NCBI GenBank assembly: GCA_964475955.1
Contig: CAYYZY010000001.1
Span: 54,168 to 118,167, forward strand
Direction of reading: 5' to 3'
Length of the DNA: 64,000 bases
From: DATKZH01 sp964475955
GTDB taxonomy: Bacteria; Planctomycetota; Planctomycetia; Pirellulales; Thermoguttaceae
In this document: positions 29,148 through 38,589 of the stretch, piece after piece
Position numbering within the stretch: the first letter of the stretch is position 1
Layout of the letters: every line of letters begins with the position of its first letter
Position numbers and translations under genes: made by a program
The notes under the pieces: model-generated
Seen by the model: only the letters and a program-made list of their open reading frames with translations
Told to the model about the DNA's origin: nothing
The model's database searches: none

Positions 29148-30011
29148 TTACCGGGCCGTTGGCACCATGCCCGGCGGGATCGCGCCCGGGGCGCCCGGGG
29201 CGCCGGGCGTGGCCGGGGGGCGCGGCGGGGTGGCCGGGCCGGGGATCAGGCCGCGGTTGGTGACCCGGGTCGTGCCGATGCCGTTCTTCTTGGCGGGATC
29301 GAGGATCCGCTCGGGCATGTCGACCTTGTCGAAGAAATCCTCCTTCGCAAAGGCCACGCCGCCGTGCTGCATCCGCAGATGGGCGGGGATCGGGTCGGGC
29401 GTCAGGGCGACGCGTCCCTCGGCGCCGCCGGCCCACGACGTCCCCGACGCCCGGGCCGTCGTGAACTGCTCGACCGGCGGGGGCGACGGCCCCTTCCCGC
29501 CTCCGCGGCCGGCCTCCTTCTGAAGCCGGGCGAGGAACCGCTGATCGCTCTCGCTCAGCTTGCTGATGGGGACGTCGATCTCGCTCATGTCGGGCTTGCG
29601 GAGGGTGACCTTCTCGCTATCCAGCGCAATCGCCGCCGTCCGAATGCGGAACTGCCCCGAGGCGTCGGTCCAGAAGCGCGCCTTGGTGATCGCGTCGGCC
29701 TCGTACGCCAGGCGGACCTCCGTGCGGTCGAACACCTTCTGCTGCACGCGCCCCGCGAATTCGTATTCGACCATCACGCGCCCGCGCTCGTAATCGACCA
29801 CCGTGCCGGGCCACCACTTGTTCAGGAAGAAGACCTGCACCTGGTCGCCCTTGTTGAACGGAGCGGCCCAGGCGGCCGCCGGCTCGAGCGCGAGGCCGAG
29901 CGCGAACAGCGCCACGGCGGCCCAACCGAGGGACCCGGCCCGGGAATTCCGCTCTTGGGAACGGCCCGCTTGGCTGGGGCCGGAGGGCACCCTGCTTCCC
30001 CACCTCTTCAT
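29148..30011 (-). CDS. Secreted SHD1-domain protein with a Gly-Pro-rich end
   Basis: 287 residues from ATG 30011. Signal region with membrane span SLGWAAVALFALGLALEPAAAWA. Then a tudor/SH3-like segment (FNKGDQVQVFFLNKWWPGTV, DYERGRVMVEYEFAGRVQQK) and at about 110-175 an SHD1 domain: ARFWTDASGQFRIRTAAIAL, KVTLRKPDMSEIDVPISKLS, DQRFLARL. In planctomycetes SHD1 proteins are exported and often bind other envelope proteins; their roles are mostly undefined. The last 40 residues are Gly/Pro/Ala-rich and collagen-like (GAPGAPGA). Longer relatives continue into further domains, so this one may be shortened. Confidence 0.75.
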   Translation of the reverse strand: MKRWGSRVPSGPSQAGRSQERNSRAGSLGWAAVALFALGLALEPAAAWAAPFNKGDQVQVFFLNKWWPGTVVDYERGRVMVEYEFAGRVQQKVFDRTEVRLAYEADAITKARFWTDASGQFRIRTAAIALDSEKVTLRKPDMSEIDVPISKLSESDQRFLARLQKEAGRGGGKGPSPPPVEQFTTARASGTSWAGGAEGRVALTPDPIPAHLRMQHGGVAFAKEDFFDKVDMPERILDPAKKNGIGTTRVTNRGLIPGPATPPRPPATPGAPGAPGAIPPGMVPTAR

Positions 30012-30120
30012 CGTGCATCTCCTGTTCGATCGTTCTGAACGGATCCGTCTCGATGGGTTGAATCCGCTCGCGTGCCTCCTACTGGATTCCGTGCACACCG
30101 AGTCACGTCGGCTTCCTCGT

Positions 30121-30761
30121 TCAACTCAGCCGCACCTCGAGGAGTGTGAGGTCGTCTTCCAGCCGGATCGCGTTGGAGTAGCGAAGGAGTTCCTTTTCCA
30201 GGCCGTCGATGCGGAGGCCGGCCGCCGGATACCCCTGGTTTCGGAGCACCTCGACAAGGCCGCCGACGATTCCGTGCGGCACGTAGTGCGTGGTGAAGGT
30301 GACGCGCGGGTCGTCGGGCAGGTCGTAGTCGAGGGCCAACTGCTGGATCGCCTTGGCGCGTTCGAGGTCGTGGACCACGGTCGAGGCGTCGCGGAACGTC
30401 TCCACGCCGCCGATCACCTGCCCGGAGTCGTCGTAGATGGGCGCCACGCTCACCTGCATCGGGATGCGCCGGCCGTCCTTGCCCGGGCGTACACCAGCAG
30501 GGAGCCCTTGCTGCCCGAGGCGGTGACGATCGCCCGGTGCAGCGGGCAGTACTCCTCGCCGCACAACGGGTGGCCGTCCTTGTCGACGTGGCACAAGATG
30601 TCGTCCAGGCACCGGCGCCCGACCACGTCGTCGGCCGTCCAGCCGGTGATTCGCTCGGCCGACTTGCTCCAGTAGGTGATCCGCCGGTCCGGATCGCACA
30701 CATACACGCCATCGCTGAGCGAGTCGATGATGGCCTCCACGTCGACTTTGGACACGTCCAC
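30121..30761 (-). pseudogene. PAS-SpoIIE-type phosphatase, frameshifted and lacking the catalytic domain
   Basis: A GTG at 30761 with GGAGG seven bases before it starts VDVSKVDVEAIIDSLSDGVY, a PAS domain (ITYWSKSAERITGWTADDVV, RCLDDILCHVD). After SKGSLLVYAR the frame breaks: one G is missing in a run at 30482-30484 (+ strand CCC); restoring it gives GKDGRRIPMQVSVAPIYDDS. The linker reaches FTTHYVPHGIVGG, the start of a SpoIIE/PP2C phosphatase, and then jumps to RLEDDLTLLEVRLS, the very end of that domain. About 150-200 catalytic residues are absent. Two independent faults make this a pseudogene or a badly assembled stretch. Confidence 0.75.
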
Positions 30762-30964
30762 GTCGGTCCTCCGGAAGAGATAGAAGGGGAGTTGGATGAG
30801 CCTCGGGTTCCCGGAGAACGGCGGTGGCCGACGGACACCCGGGAATGCTGAACCTCGAAAGGGGAAGGCCGTGCAGGAAGGCGGCCGAAGTGCTTGCCCC
30901 CACGTCAGCCAACTCGGGACCGCCGATCCTTGCGTGCGGCCGCCTGCCACGACTCCCCCATCCG

Positions 30965-32069
30965 CTACCCACGCCCCACCCTCCAACGCAGGTACGCGTC
31001 CAGGAAGGGCTGGATGTTGCCGTCGAGCACGCTGTGGAAGCTGGTGGCGGAGTGGCCGGTGCGGGCGTCCTTAACGCGCTGGTCGGGATGCAGGAAGTAG
31101 TTGCGGATCTGCGAGCCGAACCCGACCTTCGGCTTCTCCACGTATTTCGCGGCCTGCTCCGCCTCGCGCTTCTCCTCTTCGACGCGTGCGAGCCGGGCCA
31201 GGAGCATTTTCCGGGCGGTGGCGCGGTTCTTGTGCTGGCTCCGCTCGTTCTGGCACTGGACGACGATGTTCGTGGGCAGGTGCGTGAGCCGGATCGCGCT
31301 GGAGGTCTTGTTGACGTGCTGCCCCCCCGCCCCGCTGGCGCGGAACGTGTCTTCGCGGACCTCGCCGTCCCAGTTGACGTCGATGTTGAGGTCGCCCGAC
31401 ACCTCCGGCGAGACGTCGACGGCGGCGAAGCTCGTCTGCCGCTTGCCTTCGGCGTTGAACGGGCTGATGCGCACCAGGCGGTGCATGCCCGACTCGCCCT
31501 TCAGGTAGCCGTAGGCCATCGGCCCGCGCACGGCGATGCTCGCGTTGTTGATGCCGGCCTCCTCGTTGTCCTGGCGGTCGAGCAGCTCGACTTCGTATTC
31601 ATGCTCCTCGGCCCAGTTGACGTACATGCGCAGGAGCATCTCGGCCCAGTCGTTGGCGTCGGTGCCGCCGTCGCGGGCGTTGATCGTCACCAGGGCGGCG
31701 TTGCGGTCCAGGGGGCCGTCCAGGAGGGCCCGGGTCTCCAGGTCCTCGACGGTCGCCTCGAGGCGCTCCACTTCGCCGGGGACCTCGGCGGCGAAGCCCT
31801 CGTCTTCGGCCGCCATCTCGAGCATTGCCGCCAGGTCTTCCGACCGCTGGAGCACCTCGGTGATGGGCTTGAGAATCGCCTTGAGCCCCTTCAGCTCGGC
31901 AACCACCTTCTGGGCCCCTTCCTGGTCGCTCCAGAAGTCGGGCACGGCCATGCAGGCCTCGATCTCGGCCGCTTCGGCTTGCCGGGCTTCGTAGTCAAAG
32001 GGAGTCTCGAAGCTGGAGGATCCGCGCGCGAATCATCTCGGCCCGATCGATGAGCTCTTTGTCCAACAT
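30965..32069 (-). CDS. prfB: Peptide chain release factor 2, with programmed +1 frameshift
   Basis: The start ATG 32069 encodes 24 residues (MLDKELIDRAEMIRARILQL...) and reaches CTT TGA C, the canonical RF2 autoregulatory slippage site, with the TGA at 31995-31997. A +1 shift continues into DYEARQAEAAEIEACMAVPD and on to a TAG/TGA at 30965. The SPF tripeptide (RISPFNAEG), which reads UGA/UAA, and the GGQ peptide-release motif (GAGGQHVNKTSS) are both present. RF2 ends translation at UGA and UAA; when RF2 is scarce, the ribosome pauses at the UGA and slips. No strong Shine-Dalgarno-like stimulator lies right before the site, unlike in E. coli. Confidence 0.95.
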
Positions 32070-32228
32070 GGCGATTCTCCTTCCCGGATTTGGCTTGGCG
32101 GGTCCCGTGGTCCACCCCGCAGGGGAAATCGGGCTTCCCCGCGAGCAAAGCAGCGCTTCGCGGGCCCGGTTCCCAAGCTAGCGTTCTGTCAATGCAAGAT
32201 TTTGGGGTGGGCCGCGAAATGGCCGCTC

Positions 32229-32288
32229 GCGGAAAGTCGCTGATCGCTCCGCGATCAAGGCGTTTGGTTCGCGGAGCGAACCTCGACC
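32229..32288. repeat. Palindromic repeat family D, copy 2
   Basis: GATCGCTCCGCGATC (itself palindromic) and GTTCGCGGAGCGAACCTCG flank AAGGCGTTTG. It shares its right arm with the copy at 14905-14953. It lies between divergent prfB and mnmA; 32070-32516 shows no gene. Confidence 0.7.
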
Positions 32289-32516
32289 ATCAGGCCGTGC
32301 AACCCCCGTTTCTAGGTTTGACAGAGCACTAGGGACGCAGACGTGGAACCAGACGGAACAAGCATGAGGACCAGTCAATCAGGGTATTATATCGCCGGAC
32401 GCGGGCAGGGGAAGCACGGGCGGGGGCGGGCGTCGTGGGGCCTCTTCCCCGGCGATGGGGCCGCGGATAGACTGAAGGGGTGGCTCGTTCTCCGTGTTTC
32501 TTCGCCCTGGTTTCCC

Positions 32517-33578
32517 ATGGCGCGTGTCGTGTTGGCGATGTCCGGCGGTGTCGATAGCAGCGTGGCCGCCTGGCTGTTGCGCCGGGCGGGGCACGAGGTG
32601 CTCGGGCTGTTCATGCGCCACGGGGTCGAGGCCGAGCCGACCGAAGGCAAGCCCCGCTGCTGTAGCGCGGCCGACGCCGCCGACGCCCGGCGCGTGGCCG
32701 ACCTGCTCGACGTCCCCTTCTACGCCCTCAACTTCGAACAGGATTTCGAGCGGATCGTCGACCACTTCGTCGACGAGTACGCCGCCGGACGCACCCCCAA
32801 CCCGTGCATCCTCTGCAACTCCTGGCTCAAGTTCGGCCGGTTGTTCGACTACGCCCAGAGCGCCGGCGCCCGGTACGTGGCCACGGGCCATCACGCCCGG
32901 CTGATTCCCACCGACGGGCTCGGCCCGCCCGCCCTCTGCCGGGGACGCGACGCCGCCAAGGACCAGTCCTACGTGCTCTTCGGGATCGACCGCCGGCTGC
33001 TCGGGCGGCTCCTCTTGCCGGTGGGCGAGCACGAGAAGGAGGAAATCCGCCGGATTGCCGGCCAGCTGGGGCTCCGCGTGGCCGGCAAGCGCGAAAGCCA
33101 GGAAATCTGCTTCGTGCCCGACGGCGACCACGCCCAACTGGTCCGCCGCCGCCGTCCGGGCCTGGAGAGCTCGGGCCAGATCGTCACCACCGACGGCACG
33201 GTGGTCGGCCGTCACGACGGGCTGGAGCGATTCACCGTGGGTCAGCGTAAGGGGCTGGGGGTGGCGTTCGGCGAGCGGCGCTTCGTGGTTCGTCTGGAGC
33301 CGGAGACCCGCCGGGTGGTCGTCGGCACGCGGGACGACCTCGCCCGAACCGAGCTGACGGCCGCCGGGGCCAACTGGCTCGTCGACGAGCCGCCCGGTCC
33401 GTTCCGCTGCCAGGTCAAGATCCGCTACCGCAGCCGCGCGGTGCCGGCCACGGTGCGCCCGATGGAACGGGCCCGGTTCTCCGTCGCGTTCGACGAACCT
33501 CGCCACGGCATCGCCCCCGGCCAGGCCGCCGTCTGCTACGACGCCGACCGCGTGCTGGGCGGGGGGTGGATTGAGTGA
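32517..33578 (+). CDS. mnmA: tRNA 2-thiouridine(34) synthase MnmA
   Basis: 353 residues from ATG 32517 (MARVVLAMSGGVDSSVAAWL). The PP-loop SGGVDSS binds ATP for adenylation of U34. TPNPCILCNSWLKFG at about 95-109 holds the first catalytic cysteine, and ESQEICFVPDGDHAQLV at about 195-211 the second, which carries the persulfide. The C-terminal domain (FRCQVKIRYRS) is the usual beta-barrel. MnmA makes the s2U base at the wobble position of tRNA Lys, Glu and Gln. It is followed 27 bases later by a membrane protein gene. Confidence 0.96.
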   Translation: MARVVLAMSGGVDSSVAAWLLRRAGHEVLGLFMRHGVEAEPTEGKPRCCSAADAADARRVADLLDVPFYALNFEQDFERIVDHFVDEYAAGRTPNPCILCNSWLKFGRLFDYAQSAGARYVATGHHARLIPTDGLGPPALCRGRDAAKDQSYVLFGIDRRLLGRLLLPVGEHEKEEIRRIAGQLGLRVAGKRESQEICFVPDGDHAQLVRRRRPGLESSGQIVTTDGTVVGRHDGLERFTVGQRKGLGVAFGERRFVVRLEPETRRVVVGTRDDLARTELTAAGANWLVDEPPGPFRCQVKIRYRSRAVPATVRPMERARFSVAFDEPRHGIAPGQAAVCYDADRVLGGGWIE

Positions 33579-33605
33579 AACATTGGCCGAAGAGGAGGGT
33601 ACACC

Positions 33606-34058
33606 ATGGAATACTCCCACACCCAGCACGGGCGCTTCCACGTTGGGCTGTACGTGGCGGTCGCCGCCCTGTTGGCGGTGGCCTGGGGCTGCCGGCACCA
33701 GCCGGCGATGATGTGGATCAACGTGGCCGTCGCGGGGGTGATCTTCCTGTTCACGCAGTCCTTTCACTACCTGACCGTGCGCGACGACGGCGACGCCCTG
33801 GCCGTCCGCTTCGGCCCGATCCCCCTGCTCGGTACCCGCATCCCGTACGCCCGAATCACGGCCGTGGAGCCCGGCCGCAGCACGATCATCGACGGCTGGG
33901 GCGTCCACTGGGTGCCCGGCCGGGGCTGGACATACAACATCTGGGGGTTCGACTGCGCCGTGCTCCACCTCGGCAAGCGCGTGGTTCGCGTCGGCTCCGA
34001 TGAGGTCGAGAACCTCGTCGCGTTCGTGAACCGCAAGATCGCGCCGACTGAAGACTGA
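33606..34058 (+). CDS. Small membrane protein with PH-like domain
   Basis: 150 residues from ATG 33606, preceded by GAGGAGGG. Two membrane helices (LYVAVAALLAVAWGC and MMWINVAVAGVIFLFTQSF) and a soluble beta-rich part (YLTVRDDGDALAVRFGPIPL, RIPYARITAVEPGRS, DCAVLHLGKRVVRVGS) of the kind called bacterial PH or YdbS-like. The role is unknown. It seems to share a transcript with mnmA. Confidence 0.75.
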   Translation: MEYSHTQHGRFHVGLYVAVAALLAVAWGCRHQPAMMWINVAVAGVIFLFTQSFHYLTVRDDGDALAVRFGPIPLLGTRIPYARITAVEPGRSTIIDGWGVHWVPGRGWTYNIWGFDCAVLHLGKRVVRVGSDEVENLVAFVNRKIAPTED

Positions 34059-34075
34059 CGGCCGCCCGGCGCCCG

Positions 34076-34801
34076 TCAGCCCGGCTCGTCGAGCATCGCC
34101 CAAAGCGGGGCCGGTTCGGTCAGGTCGGCCAGCACCACGTCGGCCTCGGCCGCGACCAGGACCTCCCACGTGTAGTTGCCCGTGGCCACGCCCAGGCACC
34201 GGCACCCGTTGGCCCGGGCGGCCTCGACGTCGCGGGGTGTGTCGCCGATCACAATCACGTCGTGGGCGCGGATCGGCCGGCTCGCCAGCACGTCGGCGGC
34301 CTCCATGGCCAGGCCGACCAGTTCGGCGCGCGTGGGAGCCTGCTCGCCGAAGCCGTTGGCCACGAACCAGGCCGGGTCGATTCCCACGGCCTCGATCTTG
34401 ATCCGCGCGGCCTCCGCGTAGTTGCCGGTTACCAGTCCCAAGAGCACGTCGTCGGCCGCGCGCAGGCGCGTCAGCAGGTCGGCGACCCCCGGCAGGATGC
34501 GCGTGGCGCCGACCTCGCCCCGCAGCGCCTCGAGGTACGTCTCGCGAAACGCGGCGAGTTGCTCCGCGCTCGCCCGGACGCCGTTCAGCTCCAGGGCCAT
34601 GCGGAGGATGTCGGGATCGAGCTGCCCGTTGCGGTCGACGGCCTCCAGGCTGAAGTCCGGGCCGAACCAGCGTCGGGCCGCCGTGGTCATCGCCCGCAGC
34701 GCGCCGCCGTGGCTTCGGAGCATGGTGCCGTCGACGTCGAACAGGAGGAGTTTCGTGCGGCCGTCGGCCCGTCGCGTGCAGTCGCCAGCGCGCTGGATCA
34801 T
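34076..34801 (-). CDS. HAD-superfamily phosphatase (phosphoglycolate-phosphatase-like)
   Basis: 241 residues from ATG 34801. The nucleophile motif LLLFDVDGTML at about 15-25, motif II GLVTGNYAEAARI, and the acidic motif VIVIGDTPRDVEAARANG are all present. A helical cap lies between motifs I and II (FSLEAVDRNGQLDPDILRMA). These enzymes remove phosphate from small metabolites by an aspartyl-phosphate intermediate; 2-phosphoglycolate is typical for this subtype. A longer frame upstream reaches 34999 but lacks family sequence. Confidence 0.88.
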   Translation of the reverse strand: MIQRAGDCTRRADGRTKLLLFDVDGTMLRSHGGALRAMTTAARRWFGPDFSLEAVDRNGQLDPDILRMALELNGVRASAEQLAAFRETYLEALRGEVGATRILPGVADLLTRLRAADDVLLGLVTGNYAEAARIKIEAVGIDPAWFVANGFGEQAPTRAELVGLAMEAADVLASRPIRAHDVIVIGDTPRDVEAARANGCRCLGVATGNYTWEVLVAAEADVVLADLTEPAPLWAMLDEPG

Positions 34802-35105
34802 GAGTCGTTTGCCCGAATGTGCCAAGGTCCGAAGAGATCGTGGAGCAGCGGCCGAACGGCTTGCCCGCAGGGTCCTCTCCATGGTACCGTCTTGGGCAGT
34901 CGAGTTGTAGACATAATGGCCATAATGGCCGGATCCGTCGCTCGCGGGCGCCATGGATGGCCGCGTGGCAAGGCGCTCGCATTGGGCGTGTACCCCCACG
35001 GAGGGCTGGTTCGAAGACGAAGAGAGTCTGCAAGGGTGTACATATCCCCGGGAGTCCGATCGCGGCTGACGAACCGGATGCCTGACGGAAGTGGGGGGAA
35101 GTCCG

Positions 35106-36014
35106 ATGCTTAAGCGAATTGCCGCCGCGGCCGGGCTGGTGCTCGGTGCGGCCGTTTGCGTTTCGGCCGGGGAGGTGGTGCTGGAAGTCGCCGATCACTC
35201 GGGCGTCGCCCGGCAGGAGTGGCCCGTGTGTGGGGGTGTGCCGTTTGCGTCGGGGGAGCTCGGCGGCGACGTCCCGATCGAGTTGGTCGACGACGCCGGT
35301 ACGCCCGTCCCGCTCCAGTGCGAACCGCTGGCCCGTTGGGAAGACGGCAGCATCAAATGGCTGCTGGTCGACTTCTTCGCCACGCTCGAACCGGGGCGCA
35401 CCCGGCCGTATCGTCTCCGCTACAGCGACGCGGCGGCCGGCCGATCCGCCCCGACCGGGCCCGAGCAGCGGTTCTCGCGAAGCCCCGCCAACGCCTACCG
35501 CATCGCGCTGAAGTGCTACGAGCTGACCGGCCGGAAGCGTTGGAAGCAAGAGGCCCTCCGTTGGCGGGAACACTTCCTCGCCAACAGCCCGGCCTACCTG
35601 GAGCAGCAGTCGGCCACCTTCCACGTCACCACGTACCTGGTGCGCACGCTGGCGCTCGACTATCACATGTTTCGCGATCCCCGGGTGGGCGAGGAACTGG
35701 TGCGCATCGCCCGGTGGCACTGCGACCACATCCGGCACGGCTACGACGAGCGGGGCCTCCACTACCCCTACCTCGCCTGCGGCATCGCCTGGTGGATCAC
35801 GCGCGACGACGAGCTCCTCCGCTGGCCGTGGCACCGCTACCTCGACGAGTGCCAGAGCCCGGTCGCCGCGTGCCGGAAGCCCAACGACTTCCGCCAGTCG
35901 CACTTCTACGAGATGGGCCAGTTGCCGTTCTTCCTCCGCGCCTGCGGTGAGGCGGGCTTCACCGAAGCGTCGCCGCCGCCGCGTTTGCCGGAGATGCCGC
36001 GGCCGAGCGGCTGA
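35106..36014 (+). CDS. Exo-rhamnogalacturonan-lyase-like (PcRGLX/YetA-type) secreted protein, internally shortened
   Basis: 302 residues from ATG 35106. Signal peptide LKRIAAAAGLVLGAAVCVSA, then the N-terminal domain of this family: WPVCGGVPFASGELGGDVPI, LARWEDGSIKWLLVDFFATL. After RYSDAAAGRSAP, at about residue 110, the text jumps to RFSRSPANAYRIALKCYELT and an alpha/alpha-barrel-like end (HFLANSPAYLEQQSATFHVT, LACGIAWWITRDDELL). Family members are 800 residues or more, so several hundred central residues, including most of the expected catalytic core, are missing without breaking the frame. As it stands, activity is doubtful. Confidence 0.65.
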   Translation: MLKRIAAAAGLVLGAAVCVSAGEVVLEVADHSGVARQEWPVCGGVPFASGELGGDVPIELVDDAGTPVPLQCEPLARWEDGSIKWLLVDFFATLEPGRTRPYRLRYSDAAAGRSAPTGPEQRFSRSPANAYRIALKCYELTGRKRWKQEALRWREHFLANSPAYLEQQSATFHVTTYLVRTLALDYHMFRDPRVGEELVRIARWHCDHIRHGYDERGLHYPYLACGIAWWITRDDELLRWPWHRYLDECQSPVAACRKPNDFRQSHFYEMGQLPFFLRACGEAGFTEASPPPRLPEMPRPSG

Positions 36015-36044
36015 TGACGGGCCCAAGTCCAGCGGCTCACCCAA

Positions 36045-36060
36045 GTCGGCTGAAGCCGAC
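36045..36060 (+). terminator. Short perfect hairpin after the lyase-like gene
   Basis: GTCGGCT-GA-AGCCGAC forms a seven-pair stem about 30 bases beyond the stop. There is no T-tract, so a terminator role is uncertain. Confidence 0.35.
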
Positions 36061-36183
36061 CCGTTCTTGCGCGGCGTGCCCCCGCGATCGGCCGTGCCCG
36101 ATCCCCATGCGGCCGACGGACGCTCGACCCCGGCCGCCCCGGGCCGGAATCAACGAACTCTCTCGTGGATAGGTCATTACGAC

Positions 36184-36498
36184 CTACATCCGAAGCTGCT
36201 GGGCGAACCATTCGGCCAGGCCGCGTTCCCGCTCGCCGGACGGCGGCTCGGCCCCCTCGAACTCCGACCCGAGTCGCCAGCTCTCCCAGATCTCGTCGAG
36301 AAAGCCCGTGAGCCGCTGGAGCAGGGCCCGGTCTTCTTCCTGCTTCGGGCAGGCGCAGAGCAGTTCCCGAAGCCGCTGGACGCCGACGCGCACGTCGCAC
36401 CATACGAGCTCGAAATCCGTGTGGCCGATGCTGTCGAACGTCTCCGCCAGATGGTGCAACTCGTCGCACAGGGAGCGTCGATCGGCTGGGGAAAGCAT
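36184..36498 (-). CDS. Hypothetical helical protein
   Basis: 104 residues from ATG 36498, composed almost wholly of predicted amphipathic helix (MLSPADRRSLCDELHHLAET, DVRVGVQRLRELLCAC, ERERGLAEWFAQQLRM). GC-rich third positions and the lack of other good frames support it as coding. No family was recognised. It stands alone; 36499-36871 upstream shows no feature. Confidence 0.5.
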   Translation of the reverse strand: MLSPADRRSLCDELHHLAETFDSIGHTDFELVWCDVRVGVQRLRELLCACPKQEEDRALLQRLTGFLDEIWESWRLGSEFEGAEPPSGERERGLAEWFAQQLRM

Positions 36499-36871
36499 CG
36501 GTTGTCATCCCGGTAAGCACCCCACGGCAGCCCGGCGATCCTGCCGGGGCTGGGCCACGGGCGGCCGATTGGCAACTTTCACCCTTGCAGCGTAGCAGGC
36601 AGACGCCGCGTGGGAAAGCGATGTCGACAAACGGGCCTGCCCGAGCGGGGTGAGGTAAGATGCCGGCCCCGCAGCGCCCAGTGGCCGTGGCCGCCCGTTG
36701 ACCTGCCGCGATCTACGAGGACTGGCCCGGCGAGGATTGCCCCACGGCGGCGGATTCGCGCACATCGCGGGGCGAGCCGAAGCCCTCGCCTAGAGAATTC
36801 GGGCGACGGACTGCCTATCCGCCGGCCCCGGGGCTGGTTCTGTCAGGCGTGCCCATTCGGTGGGGGGTGAG

Positions 36872-36956
<85 letters not shown>

Positions 36957-37002
36957 GAGGGGGGTCGCTCTCCCGTTCAATTTACCGGCCGGGGGGCGGT
37001 CG

Positions 37003-38589
37003 TCAAGGGTGGGTCCGCTTGATCACCAGCACGGTCCGCCCCTCGCGCGCCGGGGCGGCGGCGTGGGCTTCGAGGCGGTCGCGGGCCAGCGCGACGAGGT
37101 CCTTGGCGGGCAGGTCGAGGTGGCCGGTGAGCGCGTCGGCCAAGCCGGCCTCGCCGAGGGCCTTCCCTTGGGCGTCCAGCGCGTCGCGGAAGCCGTCGGT
37201 GAAGACGACCAGGGCCTCGCCCGGCTCGAGCCGGCAGTCGTGCTCGCCGTAGTCCGCCTCGGGGCTCTCCCCCAACGGGGTGGAAGGCCGGCTGAGCGAC
37301 TCCCAGCCGCCGGGGCGTACGCGGATCATGGCGGGTTGCCCGGCCAGGCTGTAGCGGACCTGGCCGGTGGCCGTCTCCAGGAGTCCGCAGAAGAGGCTGG
37401 CCGACTGGTCGCCTGCCGAGCCGGTCCAGAGGGTGAGGTTGACCTGGCTGAGCAGGCTGGCGGCGCGGCGTTGGTACTGGCCGTGGGACCGCAGCGCGGC
37501 CTTGACGGCGCTGGCGGAGATGGCGGCTTCGACGCCCTGGCCCATCACGTCGCCCACGGCGACCCCGACCAGCGAGTCGGGCAGGGCGAACCAGTCGTAG
37601 AAATCGCCGCCGACCGAGTGGGCCTGTTCGGTCCATCCGGCCATGTCCCAGGCGTCGAGCAGGGGGGGAATCGTGGGGAGCTGATTGCGCTGGAGCCGCT
37701 CGGCGCCGGCGATTTGGCGTTTCAGCTCGGCGCCGCCGACGCCCTCGCGCAGCAGCATCTCGCGTTCGAGATCGGCCGCCAATCGGCCGGCGCAGACCTC
37801 GATGATGTTCGTCTGCGGGTCGGTGAAATCGCGCCGGTCGAGGCCGAAGACCCAAAGCGTGCCGAGGATGGTCGTCGAGCTGGCCACGGGCACGCAGACG
37901 GCCGAAGCGAAGTCCTCCGGCGCGTTCCAGCTTGTCAGCCGGGCGACGTCGTCGAGCACGACGGCGTGTCCGAGCATCGCCTCGAGGTCGGCCAGCGCGC
38001 CGTCCAGCGGCCGCGGCGGGTCGGCGAGACGCCGGGCGGGGAGCCCCCAGCTTGCACGGAGCTTCAGCCGCGTGGTGGCGTCGTCGAGCAGGTAGAGCGC
38101 GGCCGCGTGGCACCCGACCGCTTCGGCGCACCCCTTGAGCACGGCTTGCAGCCGGGCCGCCAGGTGCTTCTGCTCTTCGCGATGCGGGACCACGGGGATG
38201 CCGGCGGCCAGCTCCGCCTCGCGTTGCCACAGGGCGCGCTGCGTTTTGAGCAGCTCGGCGACCGTGCCGGCCAGTGCGGAAGCCATCTCGCGGACGGCCT
38301 CCGGGTCGGACGGGCGCGCGTCGGGCCGAGCCGGGTCGGCCGGATCGATCCTGAGGTGTCCGGGAGTTGTTCCGACGCCCGGGTTGACCGGGGCGGACCA
38401 CGTCAGGTCGGTCGGCTGGTTCGGCTTGGAGCCGGGCGCGTAGCGAACCGACCAGCCGGTCAGTCGCTCGAAGGCCTCAAAGACCTTCGGCAGGCTGCCG
38501 AGGTCCTCCAGCGCCGGGCGTTCCGGCTGGGGCGCGGTTTCACGGTAGATTCTCAGGTAGTTGGCGTTTGATTCGACCACGGCCGTCAC
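37003..38589 (-). CDS. GAF-domain SpoIIE-type protein phosphatase
   Basis: 528 residues from ATG 38589. Residues 130-280 form a GAF domain (CHAAALYLLDDATTRLKLRA, FASAVCVPVASSTTILGTLW). A linker helix leads into the phosphatase: RLQRNQLPTIPPLL, SVGGDFYDWFALPD (metal-binding Asp), VAVGDVMGQGVEAAISAS (second Asp in GDVMGQG), LFCGLLETATG and VVFTDGFRDA. These are the metal-ligand motifs of PP2C/SpoIIE enzymes, which usually dephosphorylate anti-sigma-factor antagonists in partner-switching stress pathways. No partner gene is adjacent. Unlike the relative at 30121-30761, this protein is complete. Confidence 0.9.
   Translation of the reverse strand: MTAVVESNANYLRIYRETAPQPERPALEDLGSLPKVFEAFERLTGWSVRYAPGSKPNQPTDLTWSAPVNPGVGTTPGHLRIDPADPARPDARPSDPEAVREMASALAGTVAELLKTQRALWQREAELAAGIPVVPHREEQKHLAARLQAVLKGCAEAVGCHAAALYLLDDATTRLKLRASWGLPARRLADPPRPLDGALADLEAMLGHAVVLDDVARLTSWNAPEDFASAVCVPVASSTTILGTLWVFGLDRRDFTDPQTNIIEVCAGRLAADLEREMLLREGVGGAELKRQIAGAERLQRNQLPTIPPLLDAWDMAGWTEQAHSVGGDFYDWFALPDSLVGVAVGDVMGQGVEAAISASAVKAALRSHGQYQRRAASLLSQVNLTLWTGSAGDQSASLFCGLLETATGQVRYSLAGQPAMIRVRPGGWESLSRPSTPLGESPEADYGEHDCRLEPGEALVVFTDGFRDALDAQGKALGEAGLADALTGHLDLPAKDLVALARDRLEAHAAAPAREGRTVLVIKRTHP

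Noticed and set aside
32379..36044. 1221-codon minus-strand frame over mnmA and neighbours
   Set aside because: It spans several unrelated, well-supported genes and lacks any family sequence.
37003..38589. Plus-strand long frame (36871-38571) over the SpoIIE phosphatase and the tRNA
   Set aside because: It overlaps a clear tRNA-Leu and a complete phosphatase on the minus strand.
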